DNA of 64,000 nt from RH-AL1 sp964235705 (GTDB lineage: Bacteria; Pseudomonadota; Alphaproteobacteria; Rhizobiales; Beijerinckiaceae), in NCBI GenBank assembly GCA_964235705.1, contig CAXSDP010000013.1, positions 1 to 64,000 on the forward strand, written 5' to 3'. The notes under the pieces are model-generated. The model was not told the DNA's origin. It ran no database searches and saw only the letters and a program-made list of their open reading frames with translations. The position numbers and the translations under genes are program-made. Numbering within the stretch: position 1 is the first letter of the stretch; each line of letters opens with the position of its first letter. Below are positions 1 through 8,894 of the stretch, piece by piece.

Positions 1-327
1 GACGCTCACCTGGTCCGGGTAGAAGGCGAGGTGGCCGGCGATGGCCGCCGCGCCCTCGATCGGCGTCTCGTAGGTCCACACCGCGTCGTCGGCGCGCTCG
101 GTGCCGTGATGCAGGCTGAAGTAGCCGGCCTCGCCCTTCCACGGGCAGCGCGTGGTGCGCGCCGTCTTAGTGAAATAGGCCATGTCGGCGTCGGCGCGCG
201 GCACGTAGAGCACGGCGCGGCCGCCGCCCTCGACGAGGTCGAGCGCGCGGGCGGAGGCGGCGACGACGTGGCCGCGCCAGACGATCCTGACCGGGCCGGC
301 GTGGGGGGTGATCGCGAGGTGGGCCAT
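1..327 (-). CDS. DUF427 domain protein, 3' end cut by window edge
   Basis: The reverse strand is open from an ATG at 327 to the left edge (109 codons, no stop seen). The product reads MAHLAITPHAGPVRIVWRGH and has the compact all-beta pattern of DUF427, including the CPWKGEAGYFSLHHG stretch and a Trp-Thr-Tyr-Glu segment followed by an Ala-rich turn and LAFYPDQV. Family members are about 110-125 residues, so only a few C-terminal residues should be missing. The biochemical role of DUF427 is not established. It is read away from the SDR gene at 516-1274 with about 190 bases between them, so it is probably its own unit. Confidence 0.85.
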   Translation of the reverse strand, partial: MAHLAITPHAGPVRIVWRGHVVAASARALDLVEGGGRAVLYVPRADADMAYFTKTARTTRCPWKGEAGYFSLHHGTERADDAVWTYETPIEGAAAIAGHLAFYPDQVSV

Positions 328-515
328 GGTGTGTCCTGCTGCTTGGATGATCCGTTCGGGCGCGACGATCGTCCATCGGGCGGGATGCGGCAAGCACGCA
401 TGTTCGGACGAGCGACCGGGCAACCGGCTCCCGGCCGGCCATCGTGGCGAGGCCGCCATTCGCTGGTGGTGCCCCGCAGCGACGTCCGCCGCCCCGGCCG
501 CCCCGTAACAGGCGC

Positions 516-1274
516 TCAGCGGCCTTCGGACCAAGCGATCACGTCGGCACCGGCCGGCAGGATCATCGGGCAGTCGGGATCGGTCGCCGCGCGGAAAACC
601 GCCTCGGCGACGTCCCGCGCCGTCGTGACCCCATGGCTCGCGGCATGCTGCTGCATGGACGCCATCGTTTGCTGAGCGAAGCCGGCGTAGGCGTCGGGGA
701 AGCCGCCGTTCGCCGCGATCTGCGCTCGCGCGGTGCTGCCGAAGCTGGTCGCGGGCGCGGCGCCCGGCACGACCACCCGCGCGCGGATGCCGAACGCCGC
801 GAGTTCCAGCGCCGCCGACTCGGTCAGCGCGTTCACCGCCGCCTTGCTGGCGCGGTAGATCGACAGCAGCGGCAGCGGCTTGATGGTCGTGCTGGAGCTG
901 ACGTTGACGATCACGCCCGCCCCTCGCTCGCGCATGCCGGGCAGCACCGCCTGCATCATCGCGACCATCGAGAACGTGTTGGTCTCGAAGATACGGCGCA
1001 CCGTCTCCATCGAGGTGCCTTCCACGGCGTTGAGCCAGCCGATGCCGGCGTTGTTGACCAGCACGTCGATCGCGCCCGCCTGGGCGACCGCGGCGGCGAT
1101 GCTCTTCCCATCGGTCACGTCGAGCGGCAGCAGGCGCAGCCGGTCGGATGCCGGCAGCGTGCTCGCCGAGGAATCGCGCATCGTCGCCACGACGTTCCAT
1201 CCCTGCTGGAGGAAGTGGGCGGCCGTTTCGCGGCCGAAGCCGGTCGAGCAACCGGTGATGAGGACGGTGTTCAT
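516..1274 (-). CDS. SDR family NAD(P)-dependent oxidoreductase
   Basis: This is a 252-residue classical short-chain dehydrogenase/reductase. The N-terminal cofactor loop is TGCSTGFG (residues 8-15), the structural NNAG motif is present, and the catalytic Tyr-Lys pair is in YRASKAA, preceded by a Ser-rich NVSSSTT strand. Length and motif spacing match the classical SDR subfamily. Substrate cannot be inferred. It is transcribed divergently from an AraC-type regulator that starts 97 bases away, the usual arrangement for a regulator and its target, so induction by that regulator is a reasonable inference. Confidence 0.93.
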   Translation of the reverse strand: MNTVLITGCSTGFGRETAAHFLQQGWNVVATMRDSSASTLPASDRLRLLPLDVTDGKSIAAAVAQAGAIDVLVNNAGIGWLNAVEGTSMETVRRIFETNTFSMVAMMQAVLPGMRERGAGVIVNVSSSTTIKPLPLLSIYRASKAAVNALTESAALELAAFGIRARVVVPGAAPATSFGSTARAQIAANGGFPDAYAGFAQQTMASMQQHAASHGVTTARDVAEAVFRAATDPDCPMILPAGADVIAWSEGR

Positions 1275-1370
1275 GGGGAAGGGTTCCTGATGGTGACGAC
1301 GAAGCGATAGGCCACGCGGGTCGGACCCGCTACGTTCGTAAATCCGTATCTTGTTCGAGAAAGTCCGGCT

Positions 1371-2276
1371 TTGAACGATCCGCTCACCCAGGTGGTTGGC
1401 CTACTCCGGCCCAGCGCCTCCTTTTCCAAGCTGGTCACCGCGTCCGGCCGCTGGGCCGTGCGGCCGCCCGGCGCGGGACCGTTCTATTGCGCGGTGATCG
1501 AGGGCGGCTGCTCGTTGTCGATCACCGGGCGTGCGCCCGTCAGGTTGGACGGGGGCGATTTCATGATGATCCCCGCCGCCGCCGAGTTCACGGTGACGAG
1601 CCCAGCCCCGCCGCCGGGCGGCCGCTCGAGCGAACCTGTCGAGGTCCGCCCGGGCGTCTTCCACCTCGGGGAGCCGGGCGAACCCGACACGCGCATGCTG
1701 GTCGGCTATTGCACGTTCGAGACGGACGACGCGGCGCTGCTGGTCTCGCTGCTGCCCGGGACGGTGGTCGTGCGCGGCGAGCGGCGATTGACGACGCTGG
1801 TCGAGATGCTGAGCGGGGAAGCGCGCGCCGACCGGCCCGGCCGCGACGTGGTGCTCGCCCGCCTCCTGGAGGTGCTGTTGATCGAGGCGTTCCGCGCGAC
1901 GACGGGACCGACCGCCGCGCCTGGGCTGCTACGCGGGCTCGCCGACGAGAGGCTCGCGGCGGCGCTGCGCCGGATGCACGGGGAGCCGATCCGAGCCTGG
2001 TCGATCGGCGAACTGGCGAGGGAGGCCGCCCTGTCGCGCTCCACCTTCTTCGATCGGTTCCGCCGCGAGGTCGGCGTTTCCCCGATGGAATACCTGCTCG
2101 GCTGGCGCGTGGCGATCGCCAAGGACCTGCTGCGCCGCGACGGCGTCAGCGTGGGCGAGGTCGCGCAGCGCGTCGGCTATAGCTCGTCGAGCACGTTCAG
2201 CGTCGCCTTCGCGCGCCGGGTCGGCGCGTCGCCGACGACGTACGCCCGCGCGCAGGCGCGCACCATCGTGGCCTGA
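1371..2276 (+). CDS. AraC family transcriptional regulator (cupin type)
   Basis: A 301-residue regulator. The N-terminal half resembles the AraC cupin_6 sensor (RAPVRLDGGDFMMIPAAAEF). The C-terminal 100 residues carry the two helix-turn-helix motifs of AraC/XylS proteins: first around AREAALSRSTFFDRFRREVG, second around VGYSSSSTFSVAFARRVGAS. The start is a TTG at 1371 with no strong ribosome binding site, so the first residues are uncertain. It is divergent from the SDR gene and probably controls it and itself through the shared 96-base intergenic region. Cupin_6 AraC proteins often regulate adjacent oxidoreductase genes. Confidence 0.9.
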   Translation: MNDPLTQVVGLLRPSASFSKLVTASGRWAVRPPGAGPFYCAVIEGGCSLSITGRAPVRLDGGDFMMIPAAAEFTVTSPAPPPGGRSSEPVEVRPGVFHLGEPGEPDTRMLVGYCTFETDDAALLVSLLPGTVVVRGERRLTTLVEMLSGEARADRPGRDVVLARLLEVLLIEAFRATTGPTAAPGLLRGLADERLAAALRRMHGEPIRAWSIGELAREAALSRSTFFDRFRREVGVSPMEYLLGWRVAIAKDLLRRDGVSVGEVAQRVGYSSSSTFSVAFARRVGASPTTYARAQARTIVA

Positions 2277-2300
2277 CGGGGCGGGCGCGCCCTCGCCTCC

Positions 2301-3278
2301 TCACGCCGCCATCACCGCGAGGTACTGCACCCCGATCGCCTCGCCCAGCCGGCCGTTCCGCTCGACGAAGCCGGTGATGAACTCGTGCAGCCCGGACTGG
2401 AAGATTTCCCGCGTCGTCGCGCTCGACAGCTGCTCGTAGATCTCGCGGGCCTGGCGCTGCGCCTGGCCCTGCCGCCCGTAGGCGCGGCCGATGTAGTCGA
2501 GGAAGGTGACGATGTTGTCGTAGCAGGCGATCAGCGAGCGCGGCATGTCCGGCTTGAGGATCAGCAGGTCGGCCACGAGCCACGGCTTGACCGACTGCTT
2601 GTACACCCAGTGGTAGGCGGTGTGGGCCGACACCGCGCGCAGGATCGCCGTCCACTGGAAGTAGTCGAGCGAGCCGCCGACCACCTCGGATTCCGGCAGC
2701 AGCACGTTGTACTTGACGTCGAGGATGCGCGCCGTGTTGTCCGCCCGCTCGATGTACACGCCGAGCCGCGAGAACCAGTAGGCGTCGTTGCGCAGCATGG
2801 TGCGGTAGGCGCAGCCGTCGAAGTCGGACGAGGTCTTCTTCACGAAGTCGAGGAAGCGGGTCAGCTCCTCGCGGGGCAAGGGGTCGGGGCGCGCCCCCTC
2901 GAACTTGACCAGCTCGAACCAGGCGCCGTTGATCGCCTCCCACATCTCGGTGGTGAGCGCCACGCGGATGGAGCGGGCGTTGGAGCGCGCGTGGGCGATG
3001 CAGTTGCGGATCGACGACGGGTTGTCGGTCGAGAAGGCGAGGTATTCGACGACGTTGGTCTCGTTGACCACCGCCTTGGTCTGCCGGAAGGCGTCCGCCG
3101 CGCCGGACGCCTCCAGCACGCTGTCCCACTCCGTCCCTTCGCCCCGGCCGGCGGCTTGGTTGTACAGCGCCGGCAGGCCGGCGAGGCGCTGCGTCGCCTG
3201 GATGATGCGCGCGAGGAAGTCGGCCCGCTCCACGTAGCGCGAAACCCAGAAGATGGCGTCGGCGGTGCGTGCGAGCAT
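2301..3278 (-). CDS. alpha-E domain protein (DUF403)
   Basis: A 325-residue, mostly helical protein beginning MLARTADAIFWVSRYVERAD, the hallmark start of the alpha-E family (COG2307). It contains the family's SSIRNCIAHARSNARSIR block and a second YIERADNTARILDVKYN block. The gene lies nine bases downstream of the circularly permuted ATP-grasp gene on the same strand, so the two are almost certainly co-transcribed. The families are commonly paired and are predicted to act in amide or peptide bond synthesis. No substrate is known. The transglutaminase-like and proteasome-type genes that often accompany the pair are absent here. Confidence 0.93.
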   Translation of the reverse strand: MLARTADAIFWVSRYVERADFLARIIQATQRLAGLPALYNQAAGRGEGTEWDSVLEASGAADAFRQTKAVVNETNVVEYLAFSTDNPSSIRNCIAHARSNARSIRVALTTEMWEAINGAWFELVKFEGARPDPLPREELTRFLDFVKKTSSDFDGCAYRTMLRNDAYWFSRLGVYIERADNTARILDVKYNVLLPESEVVGGSLDYFQWTAILRAVSAHTAYHWVYKQSVKPWLVADLLILKPDMPRSLIACYDNIVTFLDYIGRAYGRQGQAQRQAREIYEQLSSATTREIFQSGLHEFITGFVERNGRLGEAIGVQYLAVMAA

Positions 3279-3287
3279 GGCGTCCCT

Positions 3288-4829
3288 CTACCCCTGCGTC
3301 TGCGACTGGCGCTGGCCCGCCAACGGCCCATGCGGCCCATCGTTGCCGTCGACCGGGTGGGCGAACGGCAGGTCGGAGGCCATGCCCGGCCCCGACCCAT
3401 CGGCGTCGTCGACGATCCAGGTGTCCTTGGTGCCGCCGCCCTGGCTGGAGTTGACGACCAGCGACCCCTCCGTCAGCGCGACGCGGGTGAGGCCGCCCGG
3501 CACCACCCGCACCCCGTTCGAGCCGGACAGCACGAAGGGGCGCAGGTCGACGTGGCGCGGGGCGACGCCGGCGTCGAACCAGGTCGGGCAGGTGGACAGC
3601 GCCAGCGTCGGCTGCGCGATGAAGTTGTTGGGGTTCGCGCGCAGCTTGGCGCGGAACTCCTCGATCTGCGCGCCCGTCGCGTGCGGCCCCACCAGCATGC
3701 CGTAGCCGCCCGAGCCGTTCACCTCCTTCACCACCAGTTCGCCCAGGTGGTCGAGCACGTGGGCGAGGCTGTCGGGCTCGCGGCAGCGCCACGTTTCGAC
3801 GTTCTTCAGCTTGATCTCCTCGCCGAGGTAGAAGCGCACGATCTCGGGCATGTAGGTGTACACCGCCTTGTCGTCGGCGATGCCGGTGCCGACCGCGTTG
3901 GCGATCGTGATGGTGCCGGCCTGGTAGGCGCGCATGATGCCGGGCACCCCCAGCACGCTCTCGGCCTTGAAGGCGAGGGGATCGAGGAAGTCGTCGTCGA
4001 TGCGGCGGTACACCACGTCGAGCCGCTTCAACCCCTGCGTGGTGCGCATGTAGACGACGTCGTCCTCCACCACGAGGTCGCGGCCCTCCACCAGCTCCAC
4101 CCCGAGCTTGTCGGCCAGGAACGAGTGCTCGTAATAGGCGGAGTTGAAGGGGCCTGGCGTCAGCACCGCCACGCTCGGCTCGCCCGCGCCCGACGGCGCC
4201 ACCGAGCGCAGCGCCGCCAGCAGCGCGTCGGGGTAGTTCTCCACCGGCGCCACCCGGTGCTCGGCGAACAGGTCGGGCGCCACCCGCATCATCACCTCGC
4301 GGTTCTCCAGCATGTAGGAGACGCCCGACGGCGTGCGCACGTTGTCCTCCAGCACGTAGAAGTCGTTCAACCCGCAGCGCACCACGTCGATGCCGGCGAT
4401 GTGGACGTAGATGTCGTGCGGCACCACCTTGCCGACCATCTCCGGGCGGAACGACGGGTTGCCGGTGACGAGCTCCGCCGGGATGACGCCGGCGCGCACG
4501 ATCTCCTGGGCGCCGTACACGTCGGCGAGGAAGCGGTTGATGGCGTTCACCCGCTGCGTCAGGCCGGCCTCGAGCACCGCCCACTCGCTGCGCTGGAGCA
4601 CGCGGGGGATGATGTCGAAGGGGATGAGCCGCTCGGTCGCGTCCTTGTCGCCGTACACGTTGAAGGTGATGCCGATGCGCCGGAACATCAGCTCCGCGTG
4701 GTCGCGCCGCGTGGCGAAGAAGTCGCGCGGCTTGTTCTCCAGCCAGCGGGCGACGCGCTCGTAGGCCGCCCGCGTGCCCCCGCCCTCCAGCGTCATCTCG
4801 TCGAAGAAAGGTGCCCCGGACAAACTCAA
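3288..4829 (-). CDS. circularly permuted ATP-grasp type 2 protein
   Basis: A 513-residue member of the CP_ATPgrasp family (DUF404/DUF407, COG2308). Recognisable blocks are PFFDEMTLEGG near the N-terminus, IDVVRCGLNDFYVLEDNVRT, a VEGRDLVVEDD strand and KEVNGSGGYGMLVGP, which fits the ATP-grasp nucleotide loop. The first in-frame start is TTG at 4829. A GGGGAGGG element is better spaced for a TTG at 4823, and an ATG follows at 4796, so the start could be a few codons later. It is followed after nine bases by the alpha-E gene and probably forms a ligase-type enzyme pair with it. The substrate is unknown. Confidence 0.92.
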   Translation of the reverse strand: MSLSGAPFFDEMTLEGGGTRAAYERVARWLENKPRDFFATRRDHAELMFRRIGITFNVYGDKDATERLIPFDIIPRVLQRSEWAVLEAGLTQRVNAINRFLADVYGAQEIVRAGVIPAELVTGNPSFRPEMVGKVVPHDIYVHIAGIDVVRCGLNDFYVLEDNVRTPSGVSYMLENREVMMRVAPDLFAEHRVAPVENYPDALLAALRSVAPSGAGEPSVAVLTPGPFNSAYYEHSFLADKLGVELVEGRDLVVEDDVVYMRTTQGLKRLDVVYRRIDDDFLDPLAFKAESVLGVPGIMRAYQAGTITIANAVGTGIADDKAVYTYMPEIVRFYLGEEIKLKNVETWRCREPDSLAHVLDHLGELVVKEVNGSGGYGMLVGPHATGAQIEEFRAKLRANPNNFIAQPTLALSTCPTWFDAGVAPRHVDLRPFVLSGSNGVRVVPGGLTRVALTEGSLVVNSSQGGGTKDTWIVDDADGSGPGMASDLPFAHPVDGNDGPHGPLAGQRQSQTQG

Positions 4830-5054
4830 CCCTCCCCGCCGCCCATCACGACCATGCCCCGATCGTTAGCAAAGCGCAGGCCATCGATCCATCGCCCCGT
4901 GCCGGTCCCCGCCCCGCGCCGACCCTTGACCGATGCCGATCCGCCACGCCCGCGCGCCACGTCGCGGCATGCTTAGCCGTTCGTAAAGGTGTTGCCGGCA
5001 GGGTCGTCCCAGCCGCGCCCGCCGCGCCGGCGGACCGGCCGCACGGAGGGCCCG

Positions 5055-6155
5055 ATGAGCTTCACCATCCCCGACGCCTCCACCCTCACCACCCGCGCCG
5101 ACGCCCGCCGCCGCCCGGCGATGACCTTCGGCCAGGTCGCGCGCACCCTGCTGCTGCTGCTCGCCGGCGCGCTCGCCTTCGGCGCGACCACGCGCCACGG
5201 CCACGCCGCCACAGCCTTTCAACCTGTCCCCGCCTCCCCATCCTTCGAGGCCTTCAAGGCCGGCGTGTGGGCGCAGGCCCATCGCCGGGGCGTCGCGCGC
5301 GCCACCTTCGACCGCGCCTTCGCCGGCGTCACCCCCGATCCGGCCGTGCTCGCCAAGACCCACACCCAGGCCGAGTTCGTCCGGCCGATGTCCGACTACC
5401 TCGCGAGCGCCGTGTCCCCCACCCGCGTCGCCACCGGGCGGGACCGCGCCGCCCAGTGGAAGGATGCGCTGGAGCGGGCGCAGGCGCGCTTCGGCGTCGA
5501 CCCCTACGCGGTGCTGGGCGTGTGGGGGCTGGAAACCAACTTCGGCGGCAACACCGGCGACCTCCCCACCATCCGCTGCCTCGCCACGCTGGCCCACGCC
5601 CGCTACCGGGGCGACTACTTCCGCCGCGAGCTGCTCGACGCGCTCGACATCCTGCAGGCCGGCCCCATCGCCCCCGAGGCGATGCGCGGCTCCTGGGCCG
5701 GCGCGATGGGGCAGACGCAGTTCATGCCCTCCGCCTTCAAGCGCTACGCCGTCGACTTCGACCGCGACGGCCGCGCGGACATCTGGGGAAACGTGCCGGA
5801 CGCGCTCGGCTCCACCGCCAACTACCTCCACAAGCACGGCTGGGTCGCCGGCCTGCCGTGGGGCTACGAGGTGCTGCCCCCACGGGCCGTGACCGGCGAC
5901 GGCCGCACCCTGCGCCCCTTCACCGCCTACGCCGGGTTCCAGCGCGCCGACGGCGGCCCGCTGCCGGACGAGGGCGAGGCCGCCCTGCTGACCCCCGCCG
6001 GCCCGGACGGCCCGTGCTTCCTGGTGACGCGCAATTTCCGGGTGATCAAGAGCTACAACAACTCGACCGCCTACGCGCTCGGCGTAGCGCTGCTGGGTGA
6101 CCGGATCGCCGGGGGTGGGCCGCTGAAGGGGAGTTGGCCGGTGGCGGCGCGGTAG
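5055..6155 (+). CDS. lytic murein transglycosylase, MltB family
   Basis: A 366-residue exported enzyme expected to cleave the MurNAc-GlcNAc bond of peptidoglycan with formation of 1,6-anhydroMurNAc. A hydrophobic signal segment (LLLLLAGALAFGA) sits near residue 35. The SLT_2 catalytic domain follows, with the Glu-containing VLGVWGLETNFGGNTG motif and the AGAMGQTQFMPSAF and DFDRDGRADIW blocks typical of MltB-type proteins. ATG 5055 is preferred over an upstream in-frame start at 4989 because GGAGGG lies seven bases before it. The C-terminal NFRVIKSYNNSTAYALGV is also family-typical. The low-GC segment begins immediately after its stop codon. Confidence 0.93.
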   Translation: MSFTIPDASTLTTRADARRRPAMTFGQVARTLLLLLAGALAFGATTRHGHAATAFQPVPASPSFEAFKAGVWAQAHRRGVARATFDRAFAGVTPDPAVLAKTHTQAEFVRPMSDYLASAVSPTRVATGRDRAAQWKDALERAQARFGVDPYAVLGVWGLETNFGGNTGDLPTIRCLATLAHARYRGDYFRRELLDALDILQAGPIAPEAMRGSWAGAMGQTQFMPSAFKRYAVDFDRDGRADIWGNVPDALGSTANYLHKHGWVAGLPWGYEVLPPRAVTGDGRTLRPFTAYAGFQRADGGPLPDEGEAALLTPAGPDGPCFLVTRNFRVIKSYNNSTAYALGVALLGDRIAGGGPLKGSWPVAAR

Positions 6156-6470
6156 AAAACCCTTTTGTTAATCGGGCATGGTAGAGCATAACCGGTAGTC
6201 AAAGTGCATCGCACTACGCCGTCTCTCCTTCTATTCACGAAGGAAGGTGGCCCTCGTGACTGTGAGAGTGGCATGAGGCTTCGCCGTAAAAGCTTACCTT
6301 GTTGTGCCAAGGCTTGTTCAGTTCAAGGTTGCGTCACAGCCTAATTCAGCCTTTTCATTCCACATGGCTTGTAAACCGACCATGGTCGGCTGCGTGTCGT
6401 TCACCTTGTCGACGTCGATTGTGCGATCACTTTGGAAAAGGGTGCAATCGCTTAACTACGAATTTCGCTA
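6156..6470. other. AT-richer intergenic stretch, left edge of low-GC island
   Basis: These 315 bases lie between the transglycosylase stop and the DUF262 stop. Base composition falls sharply from the roughly 70 percent GC of the neighbours, starting within a few bases of the stop codon. I see no convincing gene. A short GGTAGAGCA string near 6181 recalls a tRNA D-arm, but no acceptor stem or T-loop accompanies it. No flanking direct repeat was identified by eye. Confidence 0.5.
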
Positions 6471-8270
6471 TCAATAAGCTAATGGCCACAATTGTCGCGC
6501 AAAATTAAAGAGATTGTGTCCTCTAGCATCGATGGTATTTTCGTTCCATTTGTCATACGAAGAGAGTTCTCTGTTTAAAATAAGAGATCCTTGCGCCTTA
6601 ATAGAAGGCATTTTCTTTGAGAACTCGGCATTAGACACGCTTCCATTAAGAGACTGAGTAAGCAATGTAAGATTGCCAAAACTCTGAATTCTTTTATTCC
6701 TCTCTGAGGCGCGTTCCATTGACTCCAAGCTGGATAATGGATCAACAATCTGACCACTTTCGTCTAACAAAGGCCAATTTGTGCTCCATTTTTGAGGCAT
6801 AATATGCTCAAGAGTGAGATCAGATTTTACTTCTAGGACTTCGTCGAACTTGGTCCGCTTTTTTTGATCAATTCTTCTAAGGATGTATTTGAGTCTGGGC
6901 TGTCGAGCTGACTTATATTGAGGACGTGTCATCCACGCCGACCTGTATTCGTCATCGTTGGGCCAACGAGTTGTTTCTATTTCGCCAAGAGAAAGATAGG
7001 TTATAAGAGAGTGAAGAGTAACGCCTTCTTGGCGCATGTACTTGACTGCCTCAATGAAAAACCTGTTGTAATTGCCTGTTGACAGACCACAGACATCTCT
7101 TCTTAGCAAATATGACTCAATAAATGTAAGAAATGCCTTAATCTCATTTCCAGGAAGGTTTTCTGCTATAAATAACACGAAAGGCATTGTTGTTGATACA
7201 TCGAATGCCTTTGTAAAGATGCCAAATGCTCCGACGGGATCGTCTTCATTTGCGGCTACAACGCGTTTCAGCGTGTTGGCGCTCTGGTTTACCGCTATTA
7301 GTTCTTGCGTAACATTTTTAAAAGGCTTCTTTTGCACAATCCATTTTCTATAATTCTGATATAGGTATTCTGCAGATACAATTTCACCTTTGCTCATAGA
7401 TAAATGATCAAACAATAACCAGTCTAGTCTTTGCTTGTTAAGTCTGCCTCGGGTATCTTCTTCCTTCCAAAACCATCCGTCTAGCGGGAGCCAGTACTTT
7501 TCGTATAAGTGATCAACCGTCAGAACGCCATCTTCTTGTCCCAAGCCAACGGCTCTCTGAAATATGAAATTTCTAACTAAATCCCCAACCGCAAGGTCGA
7601 CTCCGCGACTGTTAAGTGTCTCGAATATAGTTTGTGGATCATCGTGCGTTTCAAGTTCTATCGAGACTACAGCGAGGCCGCTTTTTAGCGCCTCAAATAG
7701 TTTTTCTAACCTTTCAACTTTGAACTCACCCCCTAAATGGGTAAACCTCTCAACCTCTGAAAAGAAGAAAGACTCCGCTTTCATCGCTACAGTTGGCAAA
7801 TTTCCCGGTGTTGGAGGATGCTCACCATTAGCAAGCGCTACAAAAGCAGGCCGGTCGATCCGAGAAGGCCATATTTTATATCTTTCGATTTGCTCGTCTT
7901 CCATAATCCCAAAATTAAAGATATATTTCTCTACCTCCTCAGCATATAATGGAGCGTATTTTGCTGCCGCCCTTCTAAAAGCTATTAGAAGAAGTTGGAA
8001 CGTCGTCAAGCGTTGTTGCCCGTCTATGACTTCGAATGCTTGCACCTGCTTCCCAAATGTCTTGACTAAAGAAATTACAATAGCTCCCATAAAATGAGGG
8101 GCAGGGCTAGGCGCTTCTTCAACCATGTTGTTGGCAATGCGCGTAACATCCTCCCAGAGGTACTCAAGATGAGGATCGACTTTCCACGCATATTGCCTCT
8201 GGTAGAGAGGAATAAGATATCGCCTTTTGCTGTCAAAAAGCTCAATGATAGTTCGTGTGAATGGTCGCAT
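6471..8270 (-). CDS. DUF262/DUF1524 protein, GmrSD-like defence nuclease candidate
   Basis: A 599-residue protein fusing an N-terminal DUF262 domain (YLIPLYQRQYAWK near residue 20 and the ParB-like VIDGQQRLTTFQLL near residue 80) to a C-terminal DUF1524 HNH-type nuclease domain (LTLEHIMPQKW, then FGNLTLLTQSLN). Proteins with this architecture include GmrSD type IV restriction enzymes and BrxU, which attack modified phage DNA. DUF262 motifs couple nucleotide hydrolysis to the nuclease. Base and codon use are strikingly AT-rich compared with every neighbour, a sign of recent transfer. The gene stands alone, with no methylase or integrase nearby. Phage defence is inferred from the family; the target is unknown. 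Confidence 0.88.
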   Translation of the reverse strand: MRPFTRTIIELFDSKRRYLIPLYQRQYAWKVDPHLEYLWEDVTRIANNMVEEAPSPAPHFMGAIVISLVKTFGKQVQAFEVIDGQQRLTTFQLLLIAFRRAAAKYAPLYAEEVEKYIFNFGIMEDEQIERYKIWPSRIDRPAFVALANGEHPPTPGNLPTVAMKAESFFFSEVERFTHLGGEFKVERLEKLFEALKSGLAVVSIELETHDDPQTIFETLNSRGVDLAVGDLVRNFIFQRAVGLGQEDGVLTVDHLYEKYWLPLDGWFWKEEDTRGRLNKQRLDWLLFDHLSMSKGEIVSAEYLYQNYRKWIVQKKPFKNVTQELIAVNQSANTLKRVVAANEDDPVGAFGIFTKAFDVSTTMPFVLFIAENLPGNEIKAFLTFIESYLLRRDVCGLSTGNYNRFFIEAVKYMRQEGVTLHSLITYLSLGEIETTRWPNDDEYRSAWMTRPQYKSARQPRLKYILRRIDQKKRTKFDEVLEVKSDLTLEHIMPQKWSTNWPLLDESGQIVDPLSSLESMERASERNKRIQSFGNLTLLTQSLNGSVSNAEFSKKMPSIKAQGSLILNRELSSYDKWNENTIDARGHNLFNFARQLWPLAY

Positions 8271-8413
8271 GCTACCCCAAGAAGATAGAACGTAAAAATA
8301 GCTCTCGGCGTGGATAAGACCTTATGCTAGCCTCGCCTAACCCTCAATTGGGAAAAGGCATCATTCTATATTTTTTTAGGTGTGTAGCTTAGGAACTGCC
8401 TTGATCGAGCGAT

Positions 8414-8447
8414 GTCCGATTTACCTTCTGGTAAGCATCGGACTTTT
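8414..8447 (+). terminator. strong hairpin with T-run
   Basis: GTCCGATTTACC (8414-8425), a TTCT loop, then GGTAA-GC-ATCGGAC (8430-8443) form a near-perfect stem with a two-base bulge, followed by TTTT on the + strand. It has the form of a factor-independent terminator for a + strand transcript, although no + strand gene precedes it. On the other strand it lies just beyond the stop of the Xre gene at 8447 and could protect that mRNA 3' end. Confidence 0.5.
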
Positions 8448-8881
8448 CACTCCAAATCCGCCGGCCTCCAGTCCATGTTCTCCGACAGCCTCATCGACCG
8501 CGCCTTGGCCCGTCGCGTGTTCCGCCGCACCCGACGCCCCTCCGTCGTCGCCGCCTTCTTGGCGTGCGCCGCCCGCACCGCGCGCAGCATCCACGGCGGG
8601 GCGGGGTCGGTCGGGGTGAGAACCATCTCGAAGCCGAGCGCCGTCAAGGTGCGGAACACGCGGCCGGCCTCCAGGCTCTGCTTGCCCTGTTCCAGCGCGA
8701 TGATCCATTGCCGGCTGACCCCCGCGCGGGCGGCCAGCTCCGCCTGCCGGATGTCCAGCCCGGCGCGGATCACTCGCACGAACTCGCCGAGATCGGTCAT
8801 CGTCAGGAACGGGCGGGCCAGCGTGTCGCGCGGCGGCGGCTTGGCCGCCTTCGGCAGGACGATGCGGGTGAAAGCCTTCAT
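8447..8881 (-). CDS. Xre-type HTH regulator, HipB/y4mF-like
   Basis: A 144-residue protein with one Xre helix-turn-helix (about residues 28-80: DLGEFVRVIRAGLDIRQAEL, AARAGVSRQWIIALEQGK, then a TLTALGFEMVL strand). This is the layout of y4mF/HipB-type antitoxin regulators. The C-terminal 50 residues are very basic (RRVRRNTRRAKARS). The start ATG at 8881 has TGGAGG eight bases before it and is preferred over an in-frame start at 9019. No HipA kinase follows; the next gene downstream is the DUF262 protein. It may be a stand-alone regulator or an orphan antitoxin. Three imperfect 32-base repeats sit directly upstream of its start. Confidence 0.75.
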   Translation of the reverse strand: MKAFTRIVLPKAAKPPPRDTLARPFLTMTDLGEFVRVIRAGLDIRQAELAARAGVSRQWIIALEQGKQSLEAGRVFRTLTALGFEMVLTPTDPAPPWMLRAVRAAHAKKAATTEGRRVRRNTRRAKARSMRLSENMDWRPADLE

Positions 8882-8894
8882 CAAAAACCTCCAT

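Noticed and set aside
2385..4976. 863-codon + strand open frame opposite the ATP-grasp and alpha-E genes
   Set aside because: It is the complement of two firmly identified genes; high GC produces long antisense frames. Its product is Arg/His/Val-rich low complexity with no family resemblance.
6171..6230. tRNA-like string GGTAGAGCA at the island edge
   Set aside because: Only a D-arm-like fragment; no acceptor stem, anticodon arm or T-loop could be folded.
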